A stretch of 64,000 nt of DNA from Spirochaetaceae bacterium. Its GTDB lineage: Bacteria > Spirochaetota > Spirochaetia > SZUA-6 > Bin103. Below, piece after piece: positions 34,710 to 43,945 of this stretch (within the stretch, counting starts at the first letter, position 1; every line of letters starts with the position of its first letter). Below the pieces are notes generated by a model. The model had not been told where the DNA came from. It saw only the letters and a list, made by a program, of their open reading frames with translations, and made no database searches. The position numbers were made by a program, and so were the translations under genes. The stretch is from NCBI GenBank assembly GCA_028821475.1, contig JAPPGB010000148.1, positions 30,340-94,339 on the forward strand. Reading direction: 5' to 3'.

Positions 34710-34795
34710 AAGATGCATGCGGTATCCATTCTCCATTCCGGTTTGTTCTGGAACGTTCGATTTGCATGTGTGCACGCATGGGATACGCTGGCGCC

Positions 34796-35827
34796 ATGGC
34801 CAGCACCAAAGCACCGTCAACCAGAGGGTACGAAGCATATGAAGTAGCGCAACCCCGGCTCGCCGAGCCGCCGGCGTTCCCGGGCTGCACGCCGGTGCAC
34901 CTGCCGCGCACCGAGGTCCAACGCTTCGAGGGGCGGCTCGAGTATTGGGATGCGGCCACCGAGACCGCCTGGATCAGCGAGCCCGCCACCGCCTACCACG
35001 AGCGGCCGTCGCGCCTCCTGACGCGCCTGGCCGAGCGCATCGCCGAAGTGCGCGGCTCGCCGATTGAATCGTACGGCTCGACCGACCTGCTGCTGCGCGA
35101 CCCCGACGGCGAACCGCGGCGCATCATGCAGGCCGACGAGTCGGTGTACCTGCATCCGGCGCAGGCCAAGCTGCCGGGGGCCGCCATGGTGGTGGGCGAG
35201 GACGACTTTCCCGACGTGGTGCTGGAGGTGGATCACACCACCGACGTCCACCGCGGCAAGCTCGCCCTGTACGAATCGTGGGGCTTGCCGGAAGTGTGGG
35301 TGGAGGTGCCGGACGCGCCGTCACCGAGCCGGCCGCACCGACGCCGCCCGGGGCTGACTATTTACCTGCTGGAGCATGGCCGGTTCCGAGTTGCGGCGGA
35401 GAGCCGGGCGTTTCCCGGCTGGCGGGCGGACGAGATTCACGTGGCGTTGAACGAGCCGGAGCCGTCCGCGCGCACCAGCGCGGTGGTGGAGCGGGTCGGA
35501 GCGGCGCTCGGCGCGCGCGAAGGCACCGGCCCGGACGACGACCCGCTGCTCCGCTCGCAACGGCGCCAGGGGTTCGACCAGGGCCATGCAGCAGGTCTTG
35601 CGGCAGGCCGGGCTGAAGGTCACGCGGCAGGTCGGACGGAAGCCCGGACGCAGATGGTCCGTCAGATTCTGCAGTCACGCGGCATTGCAGTGTCGGCGCG
35701 GTTCTCCGCCGCTGCGGAAGCGTTTGCCGCGGCGTCCGACGAGGCGTTGCTGGCGGCGGCAATTGGCTGCGTGGATGAGACGGAGTTCCTTGATGTGCTC
35801 CGGCGCCCGCGCGACCAGGGCGGCTGA
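34796..35827 (+). CDS. Uma2 family (DUF820) endonuclease-like protein
   Basis: A 343-residue protein. YHERPSRLLTRLAERIAEVR, ESYGSTDLLLRDPDGEPRRI, and PDVVLEVDHTTDVHRGKLAL with ESWGLPEVWVEVPD match the PD-(D/E)XK core of the Uma2/DUF820 family. The D..E-x-x residues are in FPDVVLEVD. The extension after about residue 250 contains repeats of GHAAG/GRAEG and a helical tail, which is longer than the usual ~190-residue family. Uma2 proteins are abundant in some phyla and their role is unresolved (possible nuclease or restriction). No partner gene is adjacent. Confidence 0.8.
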   Translation: MASTKAPSTRGYEAYEVAQPRLAEPPAFPGCTPVHLPRTEVQRFEGRLEYWDAATETAWISEPATAYHERPSRLLTRLAERIAEVRGSPIESYGSTDLLLRDPDGEPRRIMQADESVYLHPAQAKLPGAAMVVGEDDFPDVVLEVDHTTDVHRGKLALYESWGLPEVWVEVPDAPSPSRPHRRRPGLTIYLLEHGRFRVAAESRAFPGWRADEIHVALNEPEPSARTSAVVERVGAALGAREGTGPDDDPLLRSQRRQGFDQGHAAGLAAGRAEGHAAGRTEARTQMVRQILQSRGIAVSARFSAAAEAFAAASDEALLAAAIGCVDETEFLDVLRRPRDQGG

Positions 35828-35936
35828 CCTCGCCGCGCGGCTGGTCCGATTCGACTTGGCGCAGCATCTCGACCAACGACTCGGGTCGCTGCTTCTCCCA
35901 GGCGCTCCTGCCACGGACGTGGCACCGACAACACTG

Positions 35937-35966
35937 CCATGACTCGCCATGACTCGCCATGACTCT
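35937..35966. repeat. Three tandem 10-bp repeats
   Basis: GCCATGACTC occurs three times in tandem in the gap between the Uma2 gene and the convergent SDR gene. No function is apparent. Confidence 0.5.
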
Positions 35967-36054
35967 GGCTACTCGCCTCCTGTCTGTATCGGAATCGGCG
36001 TCGCTGTCCATCTTTCAGGCCGACGTGACACCAACCAACGGCATACCAACGGCA

Positions 36055-36792
36055 CTACGGTCGGCCGCCGGCGACGCGTATGTTGGCGCCCGCCACGAAG
36101 CGGGCCTGCGGCGACAAGAGCCACACGATCGCCTCGGCCACCTCCTCCGGCTGGGCGACGCGGCCGGCCGGGATCGCGGCGGCGGCGGTGGCCATGTCGG
36201 TGTGGCGCACCATCGCCGTATCGGTGAGTCCCGGACTGACGGCGTTCACCCGGATGCCGTCGGCCATCACCTCCTGCGACACGCCAATGGTGAAGCTGTT
36301 CACGGCGCCCTTGGTGACCGCGTAGTGCACGCTGGCGCCCGGACCGCCGAGGTAGGCCGCACCGGAGGAGACGTTGACGATGGCGCCGCCGCTGCCGCCG
36401 GCCGCCGTGGACATGCGCCGCAGCGCCTGCTGCGTGCACAGCACGACGCCCACCACGTTCACCGCCAGCACGCGCTGCAGGTCGTGCAACTCCAGATCCG
36501 CGACACGCGTGGTCGGGCCGATGGAAGCGGCGTTGTTGACCAGCGCGGTGACCGGGCCGAGCTCGCGGTCCACGGCGGCGAACATCCGCTCCACCTGGCC
36601 GGCGTCGCTGACGTCGGCGGCCACGGCGATCGCGCGCCCTCCGCCGGCCTCGATCTGCGCGCACAGCCGTTCCGCGGCCTCCGGCTCGGTGCGGTAGTTG
36701 ACGCACACCTGGTAGCCGCGCTGCCCGAGCAGGCGCGCTGTCGCGGCGCCGATGCCGCGGCTGGCGCCGGTCACGATCGCTACCTCGCTCAT
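36055..36792 (-). CDS. Short-chain dehydrogenase/reductase (SDR)
   Basis: A 245-residue enzyme. VAIVTGASRGIGAATARLLG is the TGxxxGIG motif. YQVCVNYRTEPEAAE suggests NADP preference through the Arg after the second strand. ALVNNAAS is the NNAG-like motif, IVNVSSGAAYLGG the catalytic Ser, and HYAVTKGAVNSFTIG the YxxxK. It begins two bases after the stop of the enolase-superfamily gene, in the same direction, so both are one operon and probably serve one catabolic route. Confidence 0.9.
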   Translation of the reverse strand: MSEVAIVTGASRGIGAATARLLGQRGYQVCVNYRTEPEAAERLCAQIEAGGGRAIAVAADVSDAGQVERMFAAVDRELGPVTALVNNAASIGPTTRVADLELHDLQRVLAVNVVGVVLCTQQALRRMSTAAGGSGGAIVNVSSGAAYLGGPGASVHYAVTKGAVNSFTIGVSQEVMADGIRVNAVSPGLTDTAMVRHTDMATAAAAIPAGRVAQPEEVAEAIVWLLSPQARFVAGANIRVAGGRP

Positions 36793-36794
36793 CG

Positions 36795-37886
36795 CTACTC
36801 CTCCCGGTAGGGGGCGAGCGTCTCGTAACGAGGCTCGAGGCCGATGCCGGGCACCTCGGGCGGGCTCACCGTGCCGTCGTCGTTGAGCGTAAGGGTCTCC
36901 GTGTAGATCTTGCCCCACATCGGATCCATGTATTGGGGGTAGAACTCCAGGATCAGGCCGTTGGCGATGGCGGCCACCAGGTGGATGTGCACCTCCTGGG
37001 CGCCGTGCGGGGCGATGTCCAGGTCGTGCGCCTGCGCCAGCGCGGCCACCTTCATGTACTCGGTGATGCCGCCAAGTATCACCGCGTCGGGATTCAGAAT
37101 TGGCACGCTGCCGGTGGCGATCAGGTCGCGGAAGCCGTAACGGGTGTACTCGTTCTCGCCGGTGGCGATCGGGATGGTGGTCTTTTCGGCGATCCGCCGG
37201 TGGCCCTCGTAGTCGTCCGGGGCGATCGGCTCCTCGAACCAGAACGGGTCGTACTCGGCCACCCGCTCGGCGAGTTGCACCGCCTCGTACCAACGGTAGG
37301 CGCAGTTGGCGTCGATCATCAGCTTGACGTCCGGCCCGACCGCCGCGCGCGCCGCCTTCACGCGCTCCGCGTCCTCCCGGATCGGCACCGCACCGATCTT
37401 CATCTTGACCGCATGGGCGCCCGCCTCGACGTGGCCGGCCAACTCCTCCTGCAGTTCCTTCAGACCCTTGCCGTCTTCGTAGTAGCCGCCGGCGATGTAG
37501 GTGGGCACGCGCGACCGGTAGCCGCCGAGCATCCGGTACAGCGGCATGCCGGCCACCTTGGCGCGCAGGTCCCACAGCGCGATGTCGATGGCGCTGATGG
37601 CGCGCGTGGTCAGGCCGCGCCGGCCCACCAGCTTCGGCACCCACAGCTTGTGCCAGAGCCGCTCCACGTTGATCGGATCCTCGCCGATGAGCTGCGGCGC
37701 GAAGTGCGCGATGGCATCGCCGACCACGCCCCGCTTGGTGGCGCCGAGGCCGATGCCGGTCACGCCCTCGTCGGTTTCGATGAATACGAACCCCACGCCG
37801 CTGTGCGTGTAGGTGTGCAGTCCGTTGGAGATCGGCCGCCGGCGCGGCCACTTGTAGCTCTCGACGCGTAAGCCGGTAATCTTCAT
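36795..37886 (-). CDS. Mandelate racemase/muconate-lactonizing (enolase superfamily) enzyme
   Basis: A 363-residue enzyme starting MKITGLRVESYKW. The KxK motif is in HAVKMKIGAVP (about residue 160). Metal ligands are the Asp of LMIDANCAYRW, the Glu of WFEEPIAPDDY, and the Glu of ATGENEYTRYGF. The His of IAPHGAQEVHIHL acts as base. These features fit a sugar-acid dehydratase or racemase of the MR subgroup. The substrate is not determinable. The SDR follows after two bases, and a zinc alcohol dehydrogenase is divergently transcribed 200 bases away, a common layout for sugar-acid breakdown. Confidence 0.92.
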   Translation of the reverse strand: MKITGLRVESYKWPRRRPISNGLHTYTHSGVGFVFIETDEGVTGIGLGATKRGVVGDAIAHFAPQLIGEDPINVERLWHKLWVPKLVGRRGLTTRAISAIDIALWDLRAKVAGMPLYRMLGGYRSRVPTYIAGGYYEDGKGLKELQEELAGHVEAGAHAVKMKIGAVPIREDAERVKAARAAVGPDVKLMIDANCAYRWYEAVQLAERVAEYDPFWFEEPIAPDDYEGHRRIAEKTTIPIATGENEYTRYGFRDLIATGSVPILNPDAVILGGITEYMKVAALAQAHDLDIAPHGAQEVHIHLVAAIANGLILEFYPQYMDPMWGKIYTETLTLNDDGTVSPPEVPGIGLEPRYETLAPYREE

Positions 37887-38086
37887 GCAATGCTCCGGGT
37901 TTGGCGCTCGCACCGCGGCGGAGCCGTGCGGGCGACGCCCTGACGTTTGCCGTTACGGAACCACAAGGGAGGCGCGCTGGTAAACCACCGGCGCGCGGAG
38001 CCGCTTGAGCCGCTTGACGTTCGGGCGCGACCGGGCGAGCCTGCGGGACAGCGGACGTGACCGGCCGCGGAGGGGGAGATGAGCAC

Positions 38087-39100
38087 ATGAAGGCGAGGAT
38101 CACGGGGGAGCGGCAGTCGGACGTGGTGCCGGCGTCGGTGCCCGAGGCGAAGGACGACTGGGTGCTGGTCAAGGTGCACGCGTCGGCGATGTGCACCGAG
38201 TACAAGGCGTGGATGGCGGGGCACCGCATGGAAAACATCGGCCACGAGGGCGCCGGCGAGGTGGTGGAGGTCGCTCAGCCGGGGCGTGTGCAGGTGGGCG
38301 ACCGGGTGGTGATCATGCCGCAACTCCCGTGCGGCACCTGTGCCCTGTGCCGCGCCGGCGACTACACCTACTGCGAGGACACCATCGACCACGAGACGGT
38401 GCACGGCACGAACGACGGGCGCGGGACGTTCTCGCAGTATATCGTCAAGCCATCCTGGCTGCTGATGCCGATCCCGGACAAGGTCACCTACGAGCAAGCC
38501 ACCATGGCGATCGACGGCATCGGCGCCTCGTTCGCCGGCATGCAGGCGATCGGCGTGGACGCGTTCGACACGGTGCTGATCACCGGCCTCGGACCGGTGG
38601 GCCTGGGCGGCGTCATCAACGCGCAATTCCGCGGCGCGCGCGTGCTGGCGGTGGAGCCGGCGCCGTGGCGCGCCGCGCTCGGCCGCGAACTGGGCGCGGA
38701 AGTGGTGCTCGACCCGGCGGAGGGGGACCTGGAGGCGCGCATCCGCGACCTGACCGGCGGGCGCGGCGTGGACGCCGCCGTGGACTGCTCCGGCGCCGTG
38801 GCCGGCGAGCGGCTGTGCATCGACGCCGTGCGGCGCCGCGGGCGCGTGGTATTCGTGGGCGAGAACTCCAAGGAGATGCCCCTTACCGTCAGCCCGGACA
38901 TGATCCGCAAAGGCCTGCACATCGCCGGCGTCTGGCTGTACAACCTGCGCGACTACGACGGCGTGATGCGCGTGATCGCCGAGTCGCCGCTGATCGACAA
39001 GCTGATCAGCCACACCATGCCGATGACCAGCATCCAGGACGCCTTCGGCCTGCTCGCCGCCGGCGAGTCCGCCAAGATCGTCCTCAACCCCTGGGAGTAG
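38087..39100 (+). CDS. Zinc-dependent alcohol dehydrogenase
   Basis: A 337-residue medium-chain dehydrogenase, with GGGGGAG upstream of the ATG. The catalytic zinc Cys is in HASAMCTEYKAW and the GHE motif in NIGHEGAGEVVE. The structural zinc site is CGTCALCRAGDYTYC (four Cys). The Rossmann motif is ITGLGPVGLGG and cofactor selectivity follows in VLAVEPAPWR. It should oxidise a polyol or sugar-derived alcohol. It is divergent from the enolase-superfamily/SDR operon and followed after 29 bases by the FG-GAP protein. Confidence 0.92.
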   Translation: MKARITGERQSDVVPASVPEAKDDWVLVKVHASAMCTEYKAWMAGHRMENIGHEGAGEVVEVAQPGRVQVGDRVVIMPQLPCGTCALCRAGDYTYCEDTIDHETVHGTNDGRGTFSQYIVKPSWLLMPIPDKVTYEQATMAIDGIGASFAGMQAIGVDAFDTVLITGLGPVGLGGVINAQFRGARVLAVEPAPWRAALGRELGAEVVLDPAEGDLEARIRDLTGGRGVDAAVDCSGAVAGERLCIDAVRRRGRVVFVGENSKEMPLTVSPDMIRKGLHIAGVWLYNLRDYDGVMRVIAESPLIDKLISHTMPMTSIQDAFGLLAAGESAKIVLNPWE

Positions 39101-39129
39101 CCCTCAGGCAGGCGGCGAGCAGGCGCAAC

Positions 39130-41478
39130 GTGCTCAGGGGAGCGGACGTCAGCCCGGGGCAGGCGCTGCCGGTGGGCGGCGGCGAGCGGTGCGAGTTGGG
39201 AGACGGGCTGTCGGGGACGGCGTTCCTGGTGGACTGGCGGGGCGACGGCGGGCGCGACATTCTCTATTCGCTGCTGCCCAACATGCACCGCGGCGGGGTC
39301 TACCTGTACCGCGAACGCCGCGGCGACCGTGCCGCGGTGCCGGTGTACGATCCCCCCGAGCCGGTCGCCGGCGTGACCGGCTACAATGCCATGCCGCTGG
39401 TCACTCGCGAGGGTGACCTGAACCTGCTCGCGTTCGGCAACCGGACGCGCGACCCGGCACGGGAGACCGACCCCGGCTGGCTCAAGCTGTACCGCAACAG
39501 GGGTGCGCGCTCGTCGCCGCGCTTTGCCGCTCCGGCGGAGCTCGTTCCGGTCGACGGCCGGTCGCTGGCCGAGGTATTCGCCGCCGCCGACCTGTGGAAC
39601 CTGAGCCCGTACCATGACGCGGCCGGCGTCACCCACATCGTCATCTCGTGCCTGTACCAGTACGTGCTGGAGTACTGGCCGGACGCGCGCGGCACCGACC
39701 TGCGCGACTACCCGAACATGGGCGCCGGGCGCGGCTACCGCGCCGACGGCACCTGGATGGGCCGCAAGCCGACCACGCGCGTGTTCCTGCTGCGCAACAC
39801 CGGCAGCAACGGACAGCCGCTGTTCGGCCCACCGGAGCAACTGGCCGAGTACCGCTCCTGGGACGGCCGCACCGACGCCGCCCTGGTCGACATCGACCGC
39901 GACGGCTCCCTGGAACTGCTGGTGCGCCGCGACGTGGACCGGCTGTTCGCCCTCCGCCTGGCGCCTGTGGAAGCCGGCACCGGCGACCGCCCCGGCGCTG
40001 ACACAGCCGCGGAACGGTCCGCCGGCCCGCCGCCGGCGCCGCGGCCCGGCCGCGGTACGGCTGCCCAACCCGAGCCGGAGCGGGTGAGCCATTCGGCCTG
40101 CGGCGCGGCCACGGGGTGCGCACACAAGCCCGTGCACAATCCGGTTCTCGGCGCGACAAGCGGCGTCGACGCCGTATCGACTCGCCGCCCTGCGCATGGC
40201 CCGGTACACGCTGGGGCGCCCGGTTCGGCGAGCGGCAGCTCCCCAGCGGACGCGCTGCCCCGCCTGCTGGCCACCGGGAAAGAGTGGGAGTTGCCGTGCA
40301 GCCCGCTGCGGCGCGGCTACTTCGAGACCTCGCTGGGCTGCTGCGACCTGGACGGCGACGGCGAACAGGAGATCCTGATCACCGGCAACCCAGGCGTGGT
40401 GATCTGGCTGGACTTCGAGGATGGAGCGTGGCATGAGCGCCCGCCTCTGCAGCGGGCCGGCGGCGCCGCCCGCGTCGAAACGCTGGCGGTGCCGTGCCTG
40501 GCGGACCTTGACGGGAGCGGCGCGCCCGACCTGGTGGTGGGCGATTCCTCCGGTTACCTGTGGCGGTTCGCCAACCGCGCGGCCGAGCCGGGCGCGTTCG
40601 ACTTCGCCGCCGGAGTGCGCCTGCACGCGGGCGGCAGCGAGATCCACCACCTCGCCGGCCCCACCGGCTCCATCCAGGGCCCGAACGAGTCGCGCTGGGG
40701 CTACCTGAACCCGCTGCTGACCGACTGGGACGGCGACGGCCTGCTCGACGTGATCACCAACGACATCTACGGGCGCTACCTGTGGTATCGCAACGTCGGC
40801 AGCCGGCACGAGCCCCGGTTCGCCGCCGCCGAGCCGCTGTTCTGCTCGGGTGAGCCGCTCACCGGCGCCTGGCGCTCGCGCCCGGCGGCCTGGGGCGACG
40901 GATGCCTGCTGCTGCTCAACCACGACGGCTTCCTGCAACTCTACCGGCGCGCGGGCGCCGATCCGGCACGCCTCGAGGCCGGGCCGCTGGTGCGCTACCG
41001 GGACGGCAACCTGGTGCGCGGCTGCGGCCCGGGAGGGCTCTGGGGCCGGACCGTCCTGTGCGCCTGCGACTGGGACCTGGACGGCACGCGCGACCTGGTG
41101 GCCGGCACCAACTGGCACATCTCCCGCCTCGTCAACGGCCACTTCCCCGGCTGCGCCACCCCGTTCTGGCTGCGCAACGCCGGCACCGACGGCGAGCCGG
41201 TGTTCGAGCGCCCCCGCCTCATCACCGAGGCGGACGGCACCCCGATCGACCTCGGCCACCACAAGTGCTCGGTGTGGTGCCGCGACCTGGACGGCGACGG
41301 CGCCCCCGACCTGATCTGCGGCGCCGAGGACGGCAAGACCTACGCCTGGCTGCGCTCCCACCTGCGCTGGGACTGGGACCCTGCCACCCGCTTCGCGGCC
41401 GGCCCCATCACCACCACCTCCGGCTCCGGCCTGGTAATCAACGTCGACCCTCGGGTGCGCGAGCGGAAGTCCACGTAG
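39130..41478 (+). CDS. FG-GAP/VCBS-type beta-propeller protein
   Basis: A 782-residue protein from a GTG start. It has at least six calcium-binding FG-GAP units with a DxDxDG core: DIDRDGSLELLV, DLDGDGEQEILI, DLDGSGAPDLVV, DWDGDGLLDVIT, DWDLDGTRDLVA and DLDGDGAPDLIC. A low-complexity Pro/Ala-rich linker of about 90 residues divides the propeller. No signal peptide is visible at this start, although the fold is usually extracytoplasmic. It probably binds or processes a carbohydrate linked to the upstream dehydrogenase. Its last ~55 codons are repeated at 41839-42012. Confidence 0.78.
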   Translation: MLRGADVSPGQALPVGGGERCELGDGLSGTAFLVDWRGDGGRDILYSLLPNMHRGGVYLYRERRGDRAAVPVYDPPEPVAGVTGYNAMPLVTREGDLNLLAFGNRTRDPARETDPGWLKLYRNRGARSSPRFAAPAELVPVDGRSLAEVFAAADLWNLSPYHDAAGVTHIVISCLYQYVLEYWPDARGTDLRDYPNMGAGRGYRADGTWMGRKPTTRVFLLRNTGSNGQPLFGPPEQLAEYRSWDGRTDAALVDIDRDGSLELLVRRDVDRLFALRLAPVEAGTGDRPGADTAAERSAGPPPAPRPGRGTAAQPEPERVSHSACGAATGCAHKPVHNPVLGATSGVDAVSTRRPAHGPVHAGAPGSASGSSPADALPRLLATGKEWELPCSPLRRGYFETSLGCCDLDGDGEQEILITGNPGVVIWLDFEDGAWHERPPLQRAGGAARVETLAVPCLADLDGSGAPDLVVGDSSGYLWRFANRAAEPGAFDFAAGVRLHAGGSEIHHLAGPTGSIQGPNESRWGYLNPLLTDWDGDGLLDVITNDIYGRYLWYRNVGSRHEPRFAAAEPLFCSGEPLTGAWRSRPAAWGDGCLLLLNHDGFLQLYRRAGADPARLEAGPLVRYRDGNLVRGCGPGGLWGRTVLCACDWDLDGTRDLVAGTNWHISRLVNGHFPGCATPFWLRNAGTDGEPVFERPRLITEADGTPIDLGHHKCSVWCRDLDGDGAPDLICGAEDGKTYAWLRSHLRWDWDPATRFAAGPITTTSGSGLVINVDPRVRERKST
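41287..41453. repeat. 3' end of the FG-GAP gene, parent copy of a direct repeat
   Basis: From CTGGACGGCGACGGCGCCCC onward this segment recurs at 41839-42003 with a few substitutions and a small deletion. Together the two copies flank the DUF2442 gene. Confidence 0.8.
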
Positions 41479-41749
41479 CCGCGAGTTCGGCGAGCCGCGG
41501 TCCGCAATCAGGCCAGTGATACAGGGTGGCCGGATCGAAGTCTGCCCCGTTGGGCCAAACGAGCGTTCGGGCCTCCTGATCGAGCGCGACCTGGTCGAAC
41601 AGTTCGCGATCCCGGAGCGGTCCGAATAGCTCTCCCTTCAACACCGGTCGAAAGTCGATGACCTGGGAGTGACCGTCGTCGAACCGAACCCGCAAAGTGA
41701 ACGGAGCTACTCTCCGGAATGAATCAACGTGATGCATCTCGTGTTTCAC
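41438..41749 (-). CDS. DUF2442 domain protein
   Basis: A 103-residue protein starting MKHEMHHVDSFRRV. The ATG at 41737 is an alternative. FTLRVRFDDGHSQVIDFRPV, GPLRDRELFDQVALD and RTLVWPNGADFDPATLYH are diagnostic of DUF2442. Such proteins are often paired with a DUF4160 gene in a toxin-antitoxin-like arrangement; none is visible here. Its 3' end overlaps the end of the convergent FG-GAP gene by 41 bases. It is the only gene between the two copies of the FG-GAP 3' end. Confidence 0.8.
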   Translation of the reverse strand: MKHEMHHVDSFRRVAPFTLRVRFDDGHSQVIDFRPVLKGELFGPLRDRELFDQVALDQEARTLVWPNGADFDPATLYHWPDCGPRLAELAATWTSARAPEGRR

Positions 41750-41838
41750 TATCTACTTCTATGGGGGAGCTATCTTGGCCGGTGCTCGGCCAAGCTGCAA
41801 CCTGTCCCAGTTCGATTGAAGTTCAGCTTGATGATGTA

Positions 41839-42012
41839 CTGGACGGCGACGGCGCCCCCGACCTGATCTGCGGGGCCGAGGACGGCAAGACCTACGCCTG
41901 GCTGCGCTCCCACCTGCGCTGGGACTGGAACCCCGCCACCCGCTTCGCCGCAGGCCCCATCACCACTACCTTCGGCCTCGTAATCGCCGTCGACCCCGCC
42001 CCTACCGGATAG
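41839..42012 (+). pseudogene. Duplicated 3' end of the FG-GAP gene
   Basis: Encodes LDGDGAPDLICGAEDGKTYA, WLRSHLRWDWNPATRFAAGP and ITTTFGLVIAVDPAPTG followed by a stop. It repeats the last ~55 codons of the gene ending at 41478. Nothing upstream of the DxDxDG unit is preserved. It is a 5'-truncated copy in direct orientation, 18 bases before the Nudix gene. Confidence 0.85.
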
Positions 42013-42029
42013 AGGGTACACTGGCGTCA

Positions 42030-42470
42030 GTGCACAAGGTCAGGGTTACCGGGATTCTGTTGCAGAATGATCGTGTTCTGCTGGTCAGGCAGCGTATGTC
42101 GGCGTTGAGGGAGTGGTCACTTCCGGGGGGTACGGTCGAGGTCGGAGAGACGCTGACGGAGGCTTGCAGGCGGGAAGTGTGGGAGGAGACTGGCCTGGAT
42201 ACCAGCGCAAGGTCGTTGGTTTTTCTGGCGCATCGAACTGACCCACAGTTGTTCGACGCCGGGTTTCGGTTGAGCCGTGTCGGGGGGACGATCAGGGTCC
42301 CTCCTCCGGAGTTCGAAGACAACCCGATATCGGATGTTGCTTTCTTTCTCGTCAGCCAACTCGGAACGATGGGATTCGGTGGAGCTTTCGTCCACTTCCT
42401 GCGCGCTTTGGACGATCACCCGGCACATGCTATGCCATTTGTCGGCGCCAAGGAAGCCATAGGACTCTAG
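42030..42470 (+). CDS. Nudix hydrolase
   Basis: A 146-residue protein from a GTG start. GGTVEVGETLTEACRREVWE with the following ETGL is the complete Nudix box (G-x5-E-x7-REV-x-EE-x-G-L). The N-terminal VTGILLQNDRVLLVRQR is the usual first strand pair. It should hydrolyse a nucleoside diphosphate linked to another group. The preserved box suggests activity. Its stop codon lies at the left end of a MITE-like repeat. Confidence 0.9.
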   Translation: MHKVRVTGILLQNDRVLLVRQRMSALREWSLPGGTVEVGETLTEACRREVWEETGLDTSARSLVFLAHRTDPQLFDAGFRLSRVGGTIRVPPPEFEDNPISDVAFFLVSQLGTMGFGGAFVHFLRALDDHPAHAMPFVGAKEAIGL

Positions 42471-42629
42471 CAACCCGTGGCGAAACTCCGGCTGCATTCG
42501 AGCGGCGATCCATCCCGGCTGGCTGCGTTGCTCCTCGCTCACATATGTCCTGATATGCTCGCTCGTCACGTCTTGCCAGCCGGGCGTCTCGCCGCTCTCG
42601 GTACGACGCCGGGTTCCGCCACGGGCTGC
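42469..42629. repeat. MITE-like palindromic repeat, copy A
   Basis: About 160 bases with terminal inverted repeats: AGCAACCCGTGGCGAAAC at the left and GTTCCGCCACGGGCTGC at the right, 15 of 17 positions pairing. It is clearly related along its whole length to 54183-54341. The element starts exactly at the TAG stop of the Nudix gene. It has no coding capacity and could fold into one long hairpin. Confidence 0.7.
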
Positions 42630-42638
42630 CAGGCAGCG

Positions 42639-43793
42639 TTACCAGAGTTGGTCGGAGTGCAGGGCTTCGAGCAGGTCGGGCAGGGGCCAGATGTCGATGC
42701 CGTCCGGGCTCCGCATTCGCCGTGAACCGGTGTAGGTGAGGATTCGGCGTCGGAGACCGGGCAGGGGGGCGACGGCGCGGAGGCCGGCGAGGTGGCGGTC
42801 GTGGACGCGCCCGGATACCTTGGCCTCGATGGCGACTGAGTCGCCGCCGCGCAACAACAGGAAGTCGACCTCCGTGTCGCGAGTTCCCGCCGGTGCCCAG
42901 TAGTACATTTCGTCGAACCCGCCGCGGTAGTCGCGAAAGCTGGCGAGCACGGTGGCGATCCAGCCCTCGAACAGGGGGCCGCGTTCGCGCGGGTCGAGGT
43001 CTCGGACCCGCCCGGCCGCCGCCCGGGCCAGCCCTGGGTCGATCCAGTACAGCTTGGGGTGCTTTCGTTCCCGGACGCGCAGCTTCGCATCGTACGCAGG
43101 CAGGCGAAACGCCACGAGCGTGTCCTCCAGGATCTCCACGTAGCCGGCCAGCGTGGTCCGGCTGACCTCGGCATCGCGCGCGGCAGAGGCGATGTTCAAG
43201 GTCTGGCCGTGGAACAGGGCGGCGACCGGCAGGAAGCGCGCGAAGCCGGCCAGGTTGCGCACCAGCGCCTCGCCCTTGATCTCTTCCTTCAGGTAGAGCT
43301 GCACGTAGGACCGCAATGCCGCGGCCGCATCGTCGGCGTTCCAGATGACCGGCAGGCTGCCGTGCCGGAGCACCGTGTCGAGATCGAAGTCGGTGCCCAG
43401 TTCGTGCGGCAGGAACGGATACATGCGCGTGTGCACCGCGCGCCCACCCAGGAGGTTGACGCCGGCCCGCTTCAGCTTGCGCGCCGATGACCCGGTCAGG
43501 ATGAAGCGGAGACCGCTGCCTTCGATGTGGCGATGCACCTCGTTGAGCAGACCGGGCAGCCGCTGTATCTCGTCCACGAATACCCAGGTGCCCGGAGCGA
43601 CTGCCTGCAGTTCGCCGGCGAATCGTCCGATGTCGGCCAGATAGCTCTGATACAGGGCCTCGTCGAGCAGGTCGATGCGATACGCATCCGGATACTCGTG
43701 GCGCACCCAGGTCGTCTTGCCGGTCCCGCGCGGGCCGAACAGAAAGAAGGACGAGCGAGGCGCCGTCAGTGAGCGCGGCCGGTAGGCGGTCAC
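42639..43793 (-). CDS. AAA_14/DUF4143 ATPase
   Basis: A 384-residue protein from a GTG start. FFLFGPRGTGKTTWVRHEYP is Walker A, GTWVFVDEIQRLPGLLNEVH Walker B, and FILTGSSARKLKRAG the sensor region. The C-terminal half (LNIASAARDAEVSRTTLAGY; YYWAPAGTRDTEVDFLLLRG; AIEAKVSG) is the DUF4143 domain, a PD-(D/E)XK-like fold with D and ExK. Members are widespread accessory ATPases of unknown role. It stands alone, and its 3' end adjoins the MITE-like repeat. Confidence 0.88.
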   Translation of the reverse strand: MTAYRPRSLTAPRSSFFLFGPRGTGKTTWVRHEYPDAYRIDLLDEALYQSYLADIGRFAGELQAVAPGTWVFVDEIQRLPGLLNEVHRHIEGSGLRFILTGSSARKLKRAGVNLLGGRAVHTRMYPFLPHELGTDFDLDTVLRHGSLPVIWNADDAAAALRSYVQLYLKEEIKGEALVRNLAGFARFLPVAALFHGQTLNIASAARDAEVSRTTLAGYVEILEDTLVAFRLPAYDAKLRVRERKHPKLYWIDPGLARAAAGRVRDLDPRERGPLFEGWIATVLASFRDYRGGFDEMYYWAPAGTRDTEVDFLLLRGGDSVAIEAKVSGRVHDRHLAGLRAVAPLPGLRRRILTYTGSRRMRSPDGIDIWPLPDLLEALHSDQLW

Positions 43794-43945
43794 GGCAATG
43801 CCCGGCCGCCCGCCCGCGACTCGAACGCGGTGCGATGGAGCGTGAGAAATGCCATGCTTGTCGTCATTTTGCGTCGCTTTCTGACGACATCATAGCACAA
43901 TCGGCACGCCGGCAGCGGGAGCGAATACTCGGAAAGGCTACAAGC

